This document shows positions 8,001 through 14,603 of a stretch of 17,031 bases of DNA, piece after piece (position 1 is the stretch's first letter; each line of letters opens with the position of its first letter). A program made the position numbers and the translations under genes. Source of the stretch: JAWXCH01 sp034440595. GTDB lineage: Bacteria > Planctomycetota > Planctomycetia > Pirellulales > JALHPA01. The stretch spans positions 1 through 17,031 of the forward strand of contig JAWXCH010000444.1 in assembly GCA_034440595.1 (NCBI GenBank), read 5' to 3'. Below the pieces are notes generated by a model, which did not search any database, was not told the origin of the DNA, and was given only the letters and a program-made list of their open reading frames with translations.

Positions 8001-9026
8001 GTTTTTACATAGAGTATGAGGATTGCTCAAATCCGATAGCCGCGTGCTCGGCTTTGGCGGCTCTTCTTCGCGGATGATCCGCAGCATCTCATCCCAAGCG
8101 GCATTCTGCAGCCGCCGTTTGTCGAGGGGGGTGCTGCCCGTGAGGAGCTCGTAAAGCACGACGCCCAGCGAATACACATCGCTCCTTGTGTCGATGTCGA
8201 GCTGATTCACCTTGGCCTGCTCCGGGCTCATGTATTCGAGCGTACCGACAATCTGGCCCAAGCCCGTGAACATGGTCTTTTCCGTAAGCACTTGGCTGGT
8301 AGCCTTGGCCACGCCAAAGTCGATAACCTTTGGAACCGGCTGTTGGTCGTATTCCGCGATGAGGATGTTCGTCGGTTTGATATCGCGATGGATGATCCCC
8401 TTTTGATGAGCATGTTGGATCGCTTGGCAAATCGGCAAAAACAGCTCAAGACGCTCGCGAGGCGCGAGGTGATGCTCTTCGCAGTAGTCCGTGATTGCCT
8501 GTCCCTTGACCAGCTCCATGACGAAGTACGGCCGGCCGCACTCGGTGGCACCTGCATCGAGAACCTTAGCAATATTCGGGTGGTCCATGAGGGAGAGCGC
8601 TTGCCGCTCGGCCTCGAACCGGGCAATCACCTGCCGCGTATCCATTCCCGGCTTGATAATTTTGAGCGCCACCCGCCGCTTGACCGGCTCAAGCTGCTCG
8701 GCCATGTAAACGACCCCCATCCCCCCTTCACCAATCTGCTGGAGGAGCTTGTAGGGGCCGATCTGGGTACCGGTCTTCTCTGTGACCGGTGGATCGACGG
8801 TGAGGCTATCGGTTAGGGAGTGCAGCAAGCCGGCCATTGGTTCCGCCTGCCCAGGCCGATCAAGCAGACTCTGCGGCGCATCGTGGGCGGCCAGCAGGAG
8901 GCCCAGTTGCTCGCGCAGGCCCGCATCGGCGGGACATTCGCGCTCTAGCCAGGCGGAGCGATCTGCCGGCGCTATTTCTAGCGCCTCCAGGAACAGCTCC
9001 TTCAAGGATCGGGAGGGCGCAGTCAT
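5070..9026 (-). CDS. Membrane Ser/Thr protein kinase with C-terminal TPR repeats
   Basis: A 1318-residue Hanks-type kinase. An N-terminal planctomycete leader region (1-80, starting SLKELFLEALEIAP) precedes the kinase domain (about 90-400). The glycine loop is IGEGGMGVVY (98-107), the ATP lysine K122 in VALKIIK, the catalytic loop HRDIKPTN (213-220, D215 and N220), DFG at 236-238, and SPEQ in the P+1 region. All catalytic residues are present, so it should be active. One transmembrane helix follows (about 429-451), then a charged coiled-coil (about 455-520) and a long array of TPR-like helices of 42-54 residues with 'AEAE.A.R.AI..YE.L..EFP' signatures to about 1290. The kinase would be cytoplasmic with the TPR part on the other side of the membrane. 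The sigma factor lies 55 bases upstream, so the two are probably co-transcribed; phosphorylation targets are not known. No clear ribosome site precedes the ATG. Confidence 0.93.
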   Translation of the reverse strand: MTAPSRSLKELFLEALEIAPADRSAWLERECPADAGLREQLGLLLAAHDAPQSLLDRPGQAEPMAGLLHSLTDSLTVDPPVTEKTGTQIGPYKLLQQIGEGGMGVVYMAEQLEPVKRRVALKIIKPGMDTRQVIARFEAERQALSLMDHPNIAKVLDAGATECGRPYFVMELVKGQAITDYCEEHHLAPRERLELFLPICQAIQHAHQKGIIHRDIKPTNILIAEYDQQPVPKVIDFGVAKATSQVLTEKTMFTGLGQIVGTLEYMSPEQAKVNQLDIDTRSDVYSLGVVLYELLTGSTPLDKRRLQNAAWDEMLRIIREEEPPKPSTRLSDLSNPHTLCKNGAARTVPLTLDPGAALRRIEAAKLMKLIRGELDWIVMKALEKDRNRRYETAAGFGEDVQRYLSDEPVAACPPSVRYRLWKFARRNFGVLAASTLIAVVLLTGTAISVWQAVRATKAEATATLEARRANRETQRAREQETLANTNASETDQQRVLAEQNFRKAQEAVDQMLTRVASDLLPFVPQMEQLRRDLYEDALKFNQHFLNDNNTNPAVREETGRAYDRLGNIYRFLGQYQQCEEAHRKAINLFERLLAEFPENRTYREGYAHSKYELAVLLRSIDRSAEAEDVLAHVRSLYEQLHAESPAVPAYRRNLADTYQNLGHTLAATDRVTEREAAYSNGLELYEQLAAEFPQEPEYRFGTAKARSALGVVLREVGRLQAAEISFRQAIQSYELLVADFPNPPIYRQDRGTAFHGLGLVLVKAGRPLEAEQVLQRAVADYEKLAVDFPAIPFHRRSLANYSNHLAGVLETNERFDEAETFYRKTAALLGKLATEFPDSLSERKALATVRARLGTFLAKLNRDKEAETEFRNAIGTRIKLAADFEDLTENRQSLARLRLTLGNRLRNEGRQTEAETELREAIDVLRALVSDDLASERDQVDLATTHLNLSDMLAKSGRAQEAEDELRAGIAGRSNLALDFPDKLQYRISLANDETGLGRLLTASGQLPEAEQAHRRAITHWEHVVAIDQHNPSYRATLGSRKNLHRSALQAIGHSAEAEQAAREALKLFERLAAEFPAVADYRYQLAVTYTYLAVDMLRAGTATDAEAAYQQSLRLLEGVSNEVVMAATYRSTLADLHGQLGAHFEVSGRLEEARNAYGQAITIYEQLVSEAPTNTAYHRKLAANCNTLAWFLATRSDLPGRDADRAVALARRSVNLLPKDARFWKTLGFAQYRAKEWESAIASLQTAEMLAPRKNLGFNGLFLAMAEWQCGHTLVARQWYDQATAWMEKNPSQDEAFKRFGAEAAELLKFTDKPNPK

Positions 9027-9081
9027 AAGATGTTCACAGTGGGAGCCATACCATACAGGCGAACGGCGCGGCCGATTCGTC

Positions 9082-9624
9082 TCAGGATTTTTTGGGATTT
9101 CCGGCCAAAGCCGCTGCTAGCCAGGCGCGGGCGAATGACCATTCCCGATAGGCAGCGGCTCGGGACAGCCCCAAGGCGGCCGCTGCCTCTTCGACAGACA
9201 GACCGGCAAAAACCCGCGCCTCGACGATCCGTGCGGCGGTCGGTTCGTCGGCTGCCAGGCGGTCCAGAGCATCGTGGAGTTCCAGCAGCCGCTCGTCGTC
9301 GGTGCGGGCACCCAGTTGCAGGCCTTCCATATCAACTCGGGGAATGAGCTGCTTACGCCGCGCGGAGTCGATCAGGATCCGCCGCATGGCTTGAGCCGCA
9401 GCGGCAAGGAAATGGCGGCGATTGTCGAAATGCTGATCGTCAACCAACCGCAGATACGCTTCATGCACTAACGCCGTTGCTTGTAACGTCTGCCCCGGCT
9501 TCTCCTGCGCCAACTTTGCCGCCGCCAGTTTCCGCAATTCTTCATACACCAGTGGCAAGAGCTTCTCCGCCGCCTGCGGATCGCCCTGCTCAATCTGCGA
9601 CAAGATGCGAGTGACGTCGGACAT
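9082..9624 (-). CDS. ECF-type RNA polymerase sigma factor (planctomycete TIGR02999-like)
   Basis: I prefer the ATG at 9622..9624, giving 180 residues starting MSDVTRILSQIEQGDPQAA, the usual opening of this family; an ATG two codons upstream and a TTG before that are in frame too, and none has a strong ribosome site. Region 2 is seen in LVHEAYLRLVD and HFLAAAAQAMRRILIDSARRK. Region 4 is the helix-turn-helix GLSVEEAAAALGLSRAAAYREWSFARAWL. Family members direct RNA polymerase to specific promoters and in planctomycetes are often encoded beside large Ser/Thr kinases, as here. No anti-sigma factor with a zinc or membrane domain is adjacent, which suggests control by the neighbouring kinase; that is inference. 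The length is normal and the product looks intact. The stop is TGA. Confidence 0.92.
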   Translation of the reverse strand: MSDVTRILSQIEQGDPQAAEKLLPLVYEELRKLAAAKLAQEKPGQTLQATALVHEAYLRLVDDQHFDNRRHFLAAAAQAMRRILIDSARRKQLIPRVDMEGLQLGARTDDERLLELHDALDRLAADEPTAARIVEARVFAGLSVEEAAAALGLSRAAAYREWSFARAWLAAALAGNPKKS

Positions 9625-9724
9625 GGCCATCAAGATAGCCAGCCGCTCTCAAGATTACCACAAACGGTTTATCGCGAAGCCTGAGCGTGCCCAAATCGGT
9701 GGGAGCGAGCGTCGCAGAAAAGGT

Positions 9725-9775
9725 TCGATTGGAACGCTGGTTTTCGTGTCATTCGGCCCGCCCTCGTCCAATCGA
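9725..9775. promoter_or_regulatory. 9-bp inverted repeat upstream of the sigma factor gene
   Basis: TCGATTGGA (9725..9733) and TCCAATCGA (9767..9775) are perfect inverted repeats separated by 33 bases, about 100 to 150 bases before the sigma factor start. They could be a two-site operator or a long stem-loop in the leader. There is no T run beside them on either strand, so they are not an ordinary terminator. A perfect 9-bp pair at this distance can occur by chance in 430 bases, hence the low confidence. Confidence 0.35.
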
Positions 9776-9788
9776 GCGCGATTCCCAC

Positions 9789-9882
9789 AATACGGTTGGA
9801 TTCTCGGCACGAAAATCGGGCGTCACAAAACGTCTTCGAGATAGTATCTCGGACGAATCCGGCGGTCATTTAAGGGTCGATT
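9789..9882. repeat. Dispersed intergenic repeat, copy B
   Basis: This copy matches 1..95 in the same orientation over its full length, with one fewer T in the run before AAGGGTCGATT. Its centre is a perfect palindrome, CGAGATA-G-TATCTCG (9837..9851). It lies 184 bases after the stop of the hybrid kinase, again on the 3' side of a minus-strand unit. No terminal inverted repeats or target duplication are evident. It could be a REP-like or RNA-forming element; function unknown. Confidence 0.75.
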
Positions 9883-10065
9883 TCTGATCGGTTTTGGAAA
9901 CTTGTCGGTCTGACGAGTTTTCAGGACGAAACCTCGAATCGTGGAGTGCGAGACGATGTACGAGAACAAAGCGTCCTCCTCGGCCCTTACACGGACCGTG
10001 ATGACTCTCTTAACGACTGGATCAACTTTTGGGGAGCAGGCCACCTGGACGAGATTTCGGCTGGA

Positions 10066-11175
10066 CTATGCGTCGATGGGAACACGCACATTCCGTGGCG
10101 CCATCCCTAGGGCCTCCTGCAGTCGACTTAAGTCAACCGGCTTAATCAGGTGGAGATCAAAGCCAGAATCAATTGCCTTGTGAACGTCATCGGCTTGGCC
10201 GTAGCCGCTTTGCGCGATGAGATAAATGTTCCGGGTTACCGCGTCGGCTCGAAGGGCTCGTGCCACACCAAACCCGTCCAATCCTGGCAAACCAATATCA
10301 CAAATCACGACGTCGGGATTCCACTTGCCAGCGGCGTTTACTCCTTCGAATCCATCGAATGCAATCTCAACTTCGAACCCATAGTGCCGCAGAAGTACTT
10401 GCATGGTGTGTGCGGCATCGCGATTGTCTTCGATCAAGAGTACCCGTTTCGTCACCTGTTTTTCGCAATTGAATGATCGTACTGGAGTTTCGACAGGCGG
10501 CACTGTTTTTTTAATTGGCAGTCGAACGGTGAACTCGGCACCTTGGTTAAGGCCGGCGCTCGTTGCTTCTACGGTTCCGTTATGCAATTCGGTCAGGCCC
10601 TTAACGAGAGCCAAACCGAGCCCCAATCCGCCCTTGCTACGATCGAGTGTAGTTTCCGCCTGACTGAACGATTCAAAGACATGCGCGAGCGTTTCTGGAC
10701 TCATTCCTATCCCAGTATCAGCCACCTGGATCACGACGGAATCGCTTTCACTCAACACGTTTGCTAGTAGCTTAACCTCGCCGTCCGTATTCGTAAATTT
10801 GCTCGCATTGTGCAATAAGTTCGCCACGATTTGGGCGAGGCGAATGCTATCACCCAGCATCCAACAGGGCTCCAGCGGAAGCTCCATGACAAGGTTAATG
10901 CCGTTGTCTGCGAGAATTGGGCGATAGTCTATCGCGACTTGCCGCAAAACGGCCACTAAGTCACAAGGCTCCAGTTGAATTCGAACCTTTCCGCGGATGA
11001 TGCGGGAAACGTCCAGCAAGTCATCTACCAAACGAGCCATATGCGAAACTTGTCGCTCGATCATTTCGCGAGTTTCGCGGGCTTCCTCGTTGCTCGACCC
11101 TATGATGTCCAACACGCGAATGCCATTGCGAATCGGCGCTAGCGGATTGCGCAATTCGTGAGCGAGCATCGCCAA
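10066..11175 (-). CDS. Hybrid histidine kinase, DHp/ATPase/receiver part (downstream of in-frame TAG)
   Basis: The reading frame holds the H-box LAHELRNPLAPIRNG with the phosphoacceptor histidine only six residues after the first available ATG (11173..11175), then the ATPase N-box NLLHNASKF, G1 box VADTGIGMSP, F-box-like FESFSQ and G2 box GGLGLGLALVKGL. A receiver domain follows: KRVLLIEDNRDAAHTM, phosphoacceptor aspartate in VICDIGLPGLDGFG, and lysine in LHLIKPVD. The frame continues upstream without interruption to a TAG at 11221..11223, reading QAERLEEANRHKDEFLAM, the normal coiled linker into the first DHp helix; beyond the TAG the PAS segment is in the same frame. So this is the 3' part of one gene broken by a single codon. 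Starting at the ATG would cut the first DHp helix, and no ribosome site precedes it, so a functional separate product is doubtful. It ends the che operon; the final stop is also TAG. Confidence 0.85.
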   Translation of the reverse strand: MAMLAHELRNPLAPIRNGIRVLDIIGSSNEEARETREMIERQVSHMARLVDDLLDVSRIIRGKVRIQLEPCDLVAVLRQVAIDYRPILADNGINLVMELPLEPCWMLGDSIRLAQIVANLLHNASKFTNTDGEVKLLANVLSESDSVVIQVADTGIGMSPETLAHVFESFSQAETTLDRSKGGLGLGLALVKGLTELHNGTVEATSAGLNQGAEFTVRLPIKKTVPPVETPVRSFNCEKQVTKRVLLIEDNRDAAHTMQVLLRHYGFEVEIAFDGFEGVNAAGKWNPDVVICDIGLPGLDGFGVARALRADAVTRNIYLIAQSGYGQADDVHKAIDSGFDLHLIKPVDLSRLQEALGMAPRNVRVPIDA

Positions 11176-11220
11176 AAATTCGTCCTTGTGACGATTTGCT
11201 TCTTCGAGTCGTTCGGCTTG

Positions 11221-11634
11221 CTACCGCAACTCAAGTTCCGTGACGACGCGCTCCGTAACATCTTCTATGACCGTCAATGTCCCTCGAATCGCACCACCTT
11301 CAAACATTGGGCTGATGCGCGCCGTCTGCTGCATATGCATCAATTGCGACGTGGCAACCGAAGGCGGCATGGGAAACAGATATTTATGAAACCGTTGTGA
11401 CAGTATGCATGACTGACCATCCAATGCCTCGCGGTAATACCGATCCAAACTTCGGACAGCCAAATCTGCAAATACCTCTAGTAGCGGCTTACCGATCACG
11501 TCGGCCGCCTTTTTTCCGCTGTGCCGTTCCAGCCAACGATTCCACCCAATGATCGTTAGGTTGTTGTCAGTGGTTAGAATTCCCCATGCCCCCAGACGAT
11601 CAAGGTTATCGAGGAATGTTTCTGTAACTTCCAT
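11221..11634 (-). CDS. PAS-domain part of the split hybrid histidine kinase
   Basis: 137 residues from the ATG at 11632..11634 to a TAG at 11221..11223. It is a single PAS sensor domain: LGAWGILTTDNNLTIIGWNRWLERHSGKK, VIGKPLLEVF, and the closing GTLTVIEDVTERV that normally leads into a coiled linker. The last residues LELR before the stop and QAERLEEANRH after it form that linker, in one frame. The ligand or cofactor of the PAS cannot be told. The gene lies 70 bases after the CheC stop; no clear ribosome site precedes the ATG. Alone, the product would be a soluble PAS domain without an output; with the stop read through, a 522-residue PAS-kinase-receiver results. Confidence 0.8.
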   Translation of the reverse strand: MEVTETFLDNLDRLGAWGILTTDNNLTIIGWNRWLERHSGKKAADVIGKPLLEVFADLAVRSLDRYYREALDGQSCILSQRFHKYLFPMPPSVATSQLMHMQQTARISPMFEGGAIRGTLTVIEDVTERVVTELELR

Positions 11635-11708
11635 AGGTGCTTTTGAAATCTTGAAATTCTATTAGCGAGCACTTCAACGATCGATCATCGCAACGAGAAC
11701 TGGAGCGA

Positions 11709-12338
11709 TTAGGTCTGATCGCCGGCGAGGGATTTCTCCGCCCAGTCTTCAACAGCCTTCAGAAATAGTTCGAAAGAGGCAATTCCCAAAACGAGAACGA
11801 GACAACCGGTTACTTCGCTCTCGCGCATCCTGAAGCGAGCGCCAACCACCATTGCATGCTGGAGTGCGTCGTCCGAAACCACAAGCGATTGGACCATAAA
11901 ACCCAGGTCCTCTAAGCTTAGTTTTGGCACTGAAAAAGAAAAACGCACTTGGAGAAGATTGCCGAATACGCCTAGGCAGGCGTTCATCAAGATGTTTCCA
12001 ACTTCGGTGACCACCTCTCGTGCTGCTGCGCCGAGCGTACCCTTCGCGGTGGGAGTGTCCGTCAAAAGTTCGACGAGATGCACCGCACCATCGAAATTGA
12101 GCAGAAGAAAGGCATCACCCGCAACGGGTCCCGTGAATACCTGATGAACGGTGGCCACGTCGCCGCGCACAAAACGACCTACTGAGACTGCGACTTCACC
12201 GATTTTGTGAACGCTGATCTCTGGGACGTCCAGATCGACGCGACACTTCGTCAAGTCTGATAAGGAAGCAGCCGCGCGCGAGAACGCGATGTTGATCAGT
12301 TCGGTAACTGCGTCCTGTTGAAGAGGGGTCAGTTGCAT
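11709..12338 (-). CDS. cheC: CheC-family phosphatase of the chemotaxis pathway
   Basis: 209 residues. The ATG at 12336..12338 has AGGAG five bases upstream, placed inside the last codons of the cheY-like gene, so the two genes overlap by 10 bases and are translationally coupled. The CheC/CheX/FliY phosphatase signature E-x2-N occurs twice, as in active CheC: TELINIAFSRAAASL (E13, N16) and TEVGNILMNACLGVF (E112, N115). Family members dephosphorylate CheY-P and often partner CheD; no cheD is in the window. Being next to a CheY-like receiver, that protein is the probable substrate (inference). No signal peptide or membrane helix; cytoplasmic. The stop is TAA. Confidence 0.88.
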   Translation of the reverse strand: MQLTPLQQDAVTELINIAFSRAAASLSDLTKCRVDLDVPEISVHKIGEVAVSVGRFVRGDVATVHQVFTGPVAGDAFLLLNFDGAVHLVELLTDTPTAKGTLGAAAREVVTEVGNILMNACLGVFGNLLQVRFSFSVPKLSLEDLGFMVQSLVVSDDALQHAMVVGARFRMRESEVTGCLVLVLGIASFELFLKAVEDWAEKSLAGDQT

Positions 12339-12703
12339 GGTGACTCCTCTGTCAAGACATTCTGAATTGTTTCCAGAAGTGATTTAGCATGAACGGGTTT
12401 AACCACAAATCCGCACGCACCACTAGCCGCTGCCATGTCACGAGTTGAGGTTTGAACGTCCGCAGTGACCATCACGACCTTGGCAGCTTTATCCAAATCG
12501 CGCAGACGTTTGAGAACCTCAATGCCGTCCATATCTTTCATTGTGACATCGAGAACGACCACATCCGGCTTATCTAGGTAGTAACGCTCTAAAGCTCTCA
12601 GACCATCTTCGGCCTCGACAACTTCGTGTCCCGCTGTTTCCAGAATTTTTCGCGTGGAACGACGAGCCAGATTGGAATCGTCCACCACGAGGACTTTGGT
12701 CAT
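12329..12703 (-). CDS. cheY: CheY-like single-domain response regulator
   Basis: 124 residues from the ATG at 12701..12703, preceded by GGAGA eight bases upstream; a TTG one codon earlier is less likely. The receiver fold is complete: acidic pair D8/D9 in VLVVDDS, phosphoacceptor D52 in VVLDVTMKDMDG, T80 in VMVTAD, and K102 in VKPV. There is no output domain, so it acts by protein contact or as a phosphate sink. The start overlaps the cheB stop by one base (TGATG). Its place between cheB and cheC fits a role as the diffusible output of the chemosensory pathway. Whether it contacts the flagellar motor or another target cannot be told. Confidence 0.9.
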   Translation of the reverse strand: MTKVLVVDDSNLARRSTRKILETAGHEVVEAEDGLRALERYYLDKPDVVVLDVTMKDMDGIEVLKRLRDLDKAAKVVMVTADVQTSTRDMAAASGACGFVVKPVHAKSLLETIQNVLTEESPCN

Positions 12704-13767
12704 CAAAGGTTCTCCGAGATAACAACCGCCATTTTAGCAAGCGGCACGCTTTTGTCACACAGGCCAGCTTCGACTATCGAGCGCGGCATCCCATACACGA
12801 TGCAGCTTTCCTCGGCCTCAGCGAACACACGCCCGCCCCGAGCCTTGATCCAAGCTGCCCCGCGAGTGCCGTCAGAACCCATGCCAGTCATCACTATGGC
12901 CAGCGTGCGGGGACCGAATACATCGGCTGCTGACTGAAATAAAACGTCTGCAGCAGGTCGATGTGGCGTTTCCAATGGCTGTAGCCCCAGATGGGCGGTT
13001 ACCGTACCGTCGCCAACACGTGCGAACGTCAAGTGAAATCCGGCGGGTGCCAGGAGGACCAATCCCGGTCTGAGCACTTGCCCCTCTTTGGCTTCCGTTA
13101 CCTCCAGATCCGAAAGCTCGTTCAGACTGTTGGCAAACAGTTCCGTATAACCCAGCGGCATGTGAAGCACGATGGCCACGGGGACAGGCAAGTCGCGGGG
13201 AAGCCGGGGAATCATGTACCGCAACGCTTGCGGCCCGCCTGTCGAGATTCCGATCACAATAATGTCGGTGCTACTCTTTTGAGTGCCGAGGACGACCGGC
13301 AATGGAAGGGAATCTGGCTGGATCACCTCCGTGCGGATGCGAGCAACCGCTGCGGTTTTCACTTTCAGGATTAGTTCTTCTGAAATTTCCAGGATTCGCT
13401 CATTCGCCAGCCCGGTTGGCTTTTGGATGAAATCAATAGCCCCGGCATCAAGGGCTTCCAGAACCTGCTGTCCATCTTTGGCAGCCATGCTTACCACGAT
13501 TGTCGGAATCGGCTTCCTCGCCATCTGCGTCTTCAGGAAGGCCAAACCATCCGCACCTGGCATGTTTAAGTCGAGTGTGACCACATCCGGCATGTATTGC
13601 TCGACGAATTCAAGCGCCTCTGCCCCATTGCGAGCAGCGGCAACCACTTCGATGAACGGGCTTTTGGACAGCATCTGGCGCAAAAACTTACGCACAAACG
13701 CCGAATCGTCGACGACCAACACACGAATAACATTAGCCACGAAGTTCTCGCTTGCGCGGTTTGTCAC
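12703..13767 (-). CDS. cheB: CheB: protein-glutamate methylesterase/response regulator
   Basis: 354 residues, normal length. The N-terminal receiver (about 14-130) has the acidic pair in VLVVDDSAFVRKFL, phosphoacceptor D66 in VVTLDLNMPGADG and lysine in IQKPTG. The C-terminal methylesterase domain (about 165-350) has the catalytic triad S175 (GISTGGPQAL), H202 (VLHMP) and D299 (MTGMGSDG). It removes methyl groups (and deamidates glutamines) from chemoreceptors when phosphorylated by CheA. The start is a GTG overlapping the cheR stop (GTGA) with a weak ribosome site; another GTG nine codons on would give a more usual short N-terminus, so the start is uncertain. Confidence 0.95.
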   Translation of the reverse strand: MTNRASENFVANVIRVLVVDDSAFVRKFLRQMLSKSPFIEVVAAARNGAEALEFVEQYMPDVVTLDLNMPGADGLAFLKTQMARKPIPTIVVSMAAKDGQQVLEALDAGAIDFIQKPTGLANERILEISEELILKVKTAAVARIRTEVIQPDSLPLPVVLGTQKSSTDIIVIGISTGGPQALRYMIPRLPRDLPVPVAIVLHMPLGYTELFANSLNELSDLEVTEAKEGQVLRPGLVLLAPAGFHLTFARVGDGTVTAHLGLQPLETPHRPAADVLFQSAADVFGPRTLAIVMTGMGSDGTRGAAWIKARGGRVFAEAEESCIVYGMPRSIVEAGLCDKSVPLAKMAVVISENL

Positions 13768-14603
13768 TTCAATTGATACACGAATCCTTCACCCGCCGCT
13801 TGGAGTTCAAAGTCAGTGCTCAGCTTCAAGAGCGATTCTGATGCCCCCACAAACAAATATCCAGGGCGCTTCATTTTCCGCGCAAAATGCTTTACTGTTT
13901 GTACGATCGCCTCAGACGAGAAGTAGATGAAAACGTTTCGGCAGAAGACAAAAGGCGATCGTGCGAAGTGGTTGATTTGATCCAAATTCATTAAATTGGC
14001 AATGGCGAATTCAACGCGGGACGATACCTCTGGAGCGATTTTCCATCCCCCGGAAACAGCGGTAAAGTACTTATCACGTAACGCTTTAGGCGTCGTCCGG
14101 AAGGATCTCTCGCGATATACTCCATCCTGAGCTTTGGTGATCGCGGCGGGACTGGCATCGCTGGCAATGATTTTGATTGGCACACGTTCGAACCAATCGG
14201 CCTCTAACAGCGCCATGGCGATCGTCAGAGGCTCTTCACCGGTAGCGCACGCAGCGCACCAAATTTGTACCAACTGTCCAGGACAAGCTGCGACATAGGC
14301 CGGCAATATTTCCGTTATCAGGGCATTAATTTGTCCCGTTTCTCGGTAGAAATAGGTCTCAGGGACGGACAAGGCATCCAGAACCTGCGACCATTCCGGT
14401 TCCGCGTCGGGCCCATATTTCAGCAGATAGTAATAGTCTAGAAAGCTGCCAAATCCGCCATCCATCACACGCGAGGAAAGTTTGTCAGCCAGCAGTTCTC
14501 GCTTGTCATTCTCGTAAAAGATGCCCGCGCGCTCATGTATCAAATCGCGCAAAATGGTAAAAACAGTAGCCGGCAGGGGAATGCTTTCGGAGTGCGGCCA
14601 CAT
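13764..14603 (-). CDS. cheR: CheR: chemoreceptor glutamate O-methyltransferase
   Basis: 279 residues, standard length, without a TPR extension. An N-terminal helical domain (about 10-85, ending in VPETYFYRE) is followed by the SAM-binding methyltransferase domain: WCAACATGEEP (115-125, with A/C where S is more common in WSAASSTGEEP), acidic SASD-like ASDASPAAI, and the CRNVFIYF motif (221-228). It transfers methyl groups from S-adenosylmethionine to receptor glutamates, opposing CheB. The ATG overlaps the HEAT gene stop by one base (TGATG), so coupling is likely. No receptor is in the window to show its substrate. Confidence 0.95.
   Translation of the reverse strand: MWPHSESIPLPATVFTILRDLIHERAGIFYENDKRELLADKLSSRVMDGGFGSFLDYYYLLKYGPDAEPEWSQVLDALSVPETYFYRETGQINALITEILPAYVAACPGQLVQIWCAACATGEEPLTIAMALLEADWFERVPIKIIASDASPAAITKAQDGVYRERSFRTTPKALRDKYFTAVSGGWKIAPEVSSRVEFAIANLMNLDQINHFARSPFVFCRNVFIYFSSEAIVQTVKHFARKMKRPGYLFVGASESLLKLSTDFELQAAGEGFVYQLK

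Larger units (their letters stand above)
9634..10065. other. Intergenic region between che operon and sigma/kinase unit
   Basis: About 430 bases without a gene I can support. It contains the dispersed repeat (9789..9882) and a 9-bp inverted repeat (9725..9775). On the minus strand it is downstream of the hybrid kinase and upstream of the sigma factor, so it should hold both a terminator for the former and the promoter of the latter, but I cannot point to a clear -35/-10 pair or a stem followed by T residues. A 73-codon open frame from a GTG at 10044 runs into the repeat; it lacks a ribosome site and family resemblance and I do not call it. Confidence 0.6.

Noticed and set aside
9669..9869. 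66-codon minus-strand frame across the repeat with two similar FCDAR segments
   Set aside because: The frame is made largely from repeat sequence and the upstream region of the sigma gene; the similarity of the two segments is too short to support a gene.
9823..10044. 73-codon minus-strand frame from a GTG in the intergenic region
   Set aside because: No ribosome site, no recognisable motif, and the 3' third is the dispersed repeat, so it is probably chance.
11173..11175. ATG as a true independent start of the hybrid kinase
   Set aside because: It is inside the H-box helix, five residues before the phosphoacceptor histidine, has no ribosome site, and coding similarity runs on upstream to the TAG.
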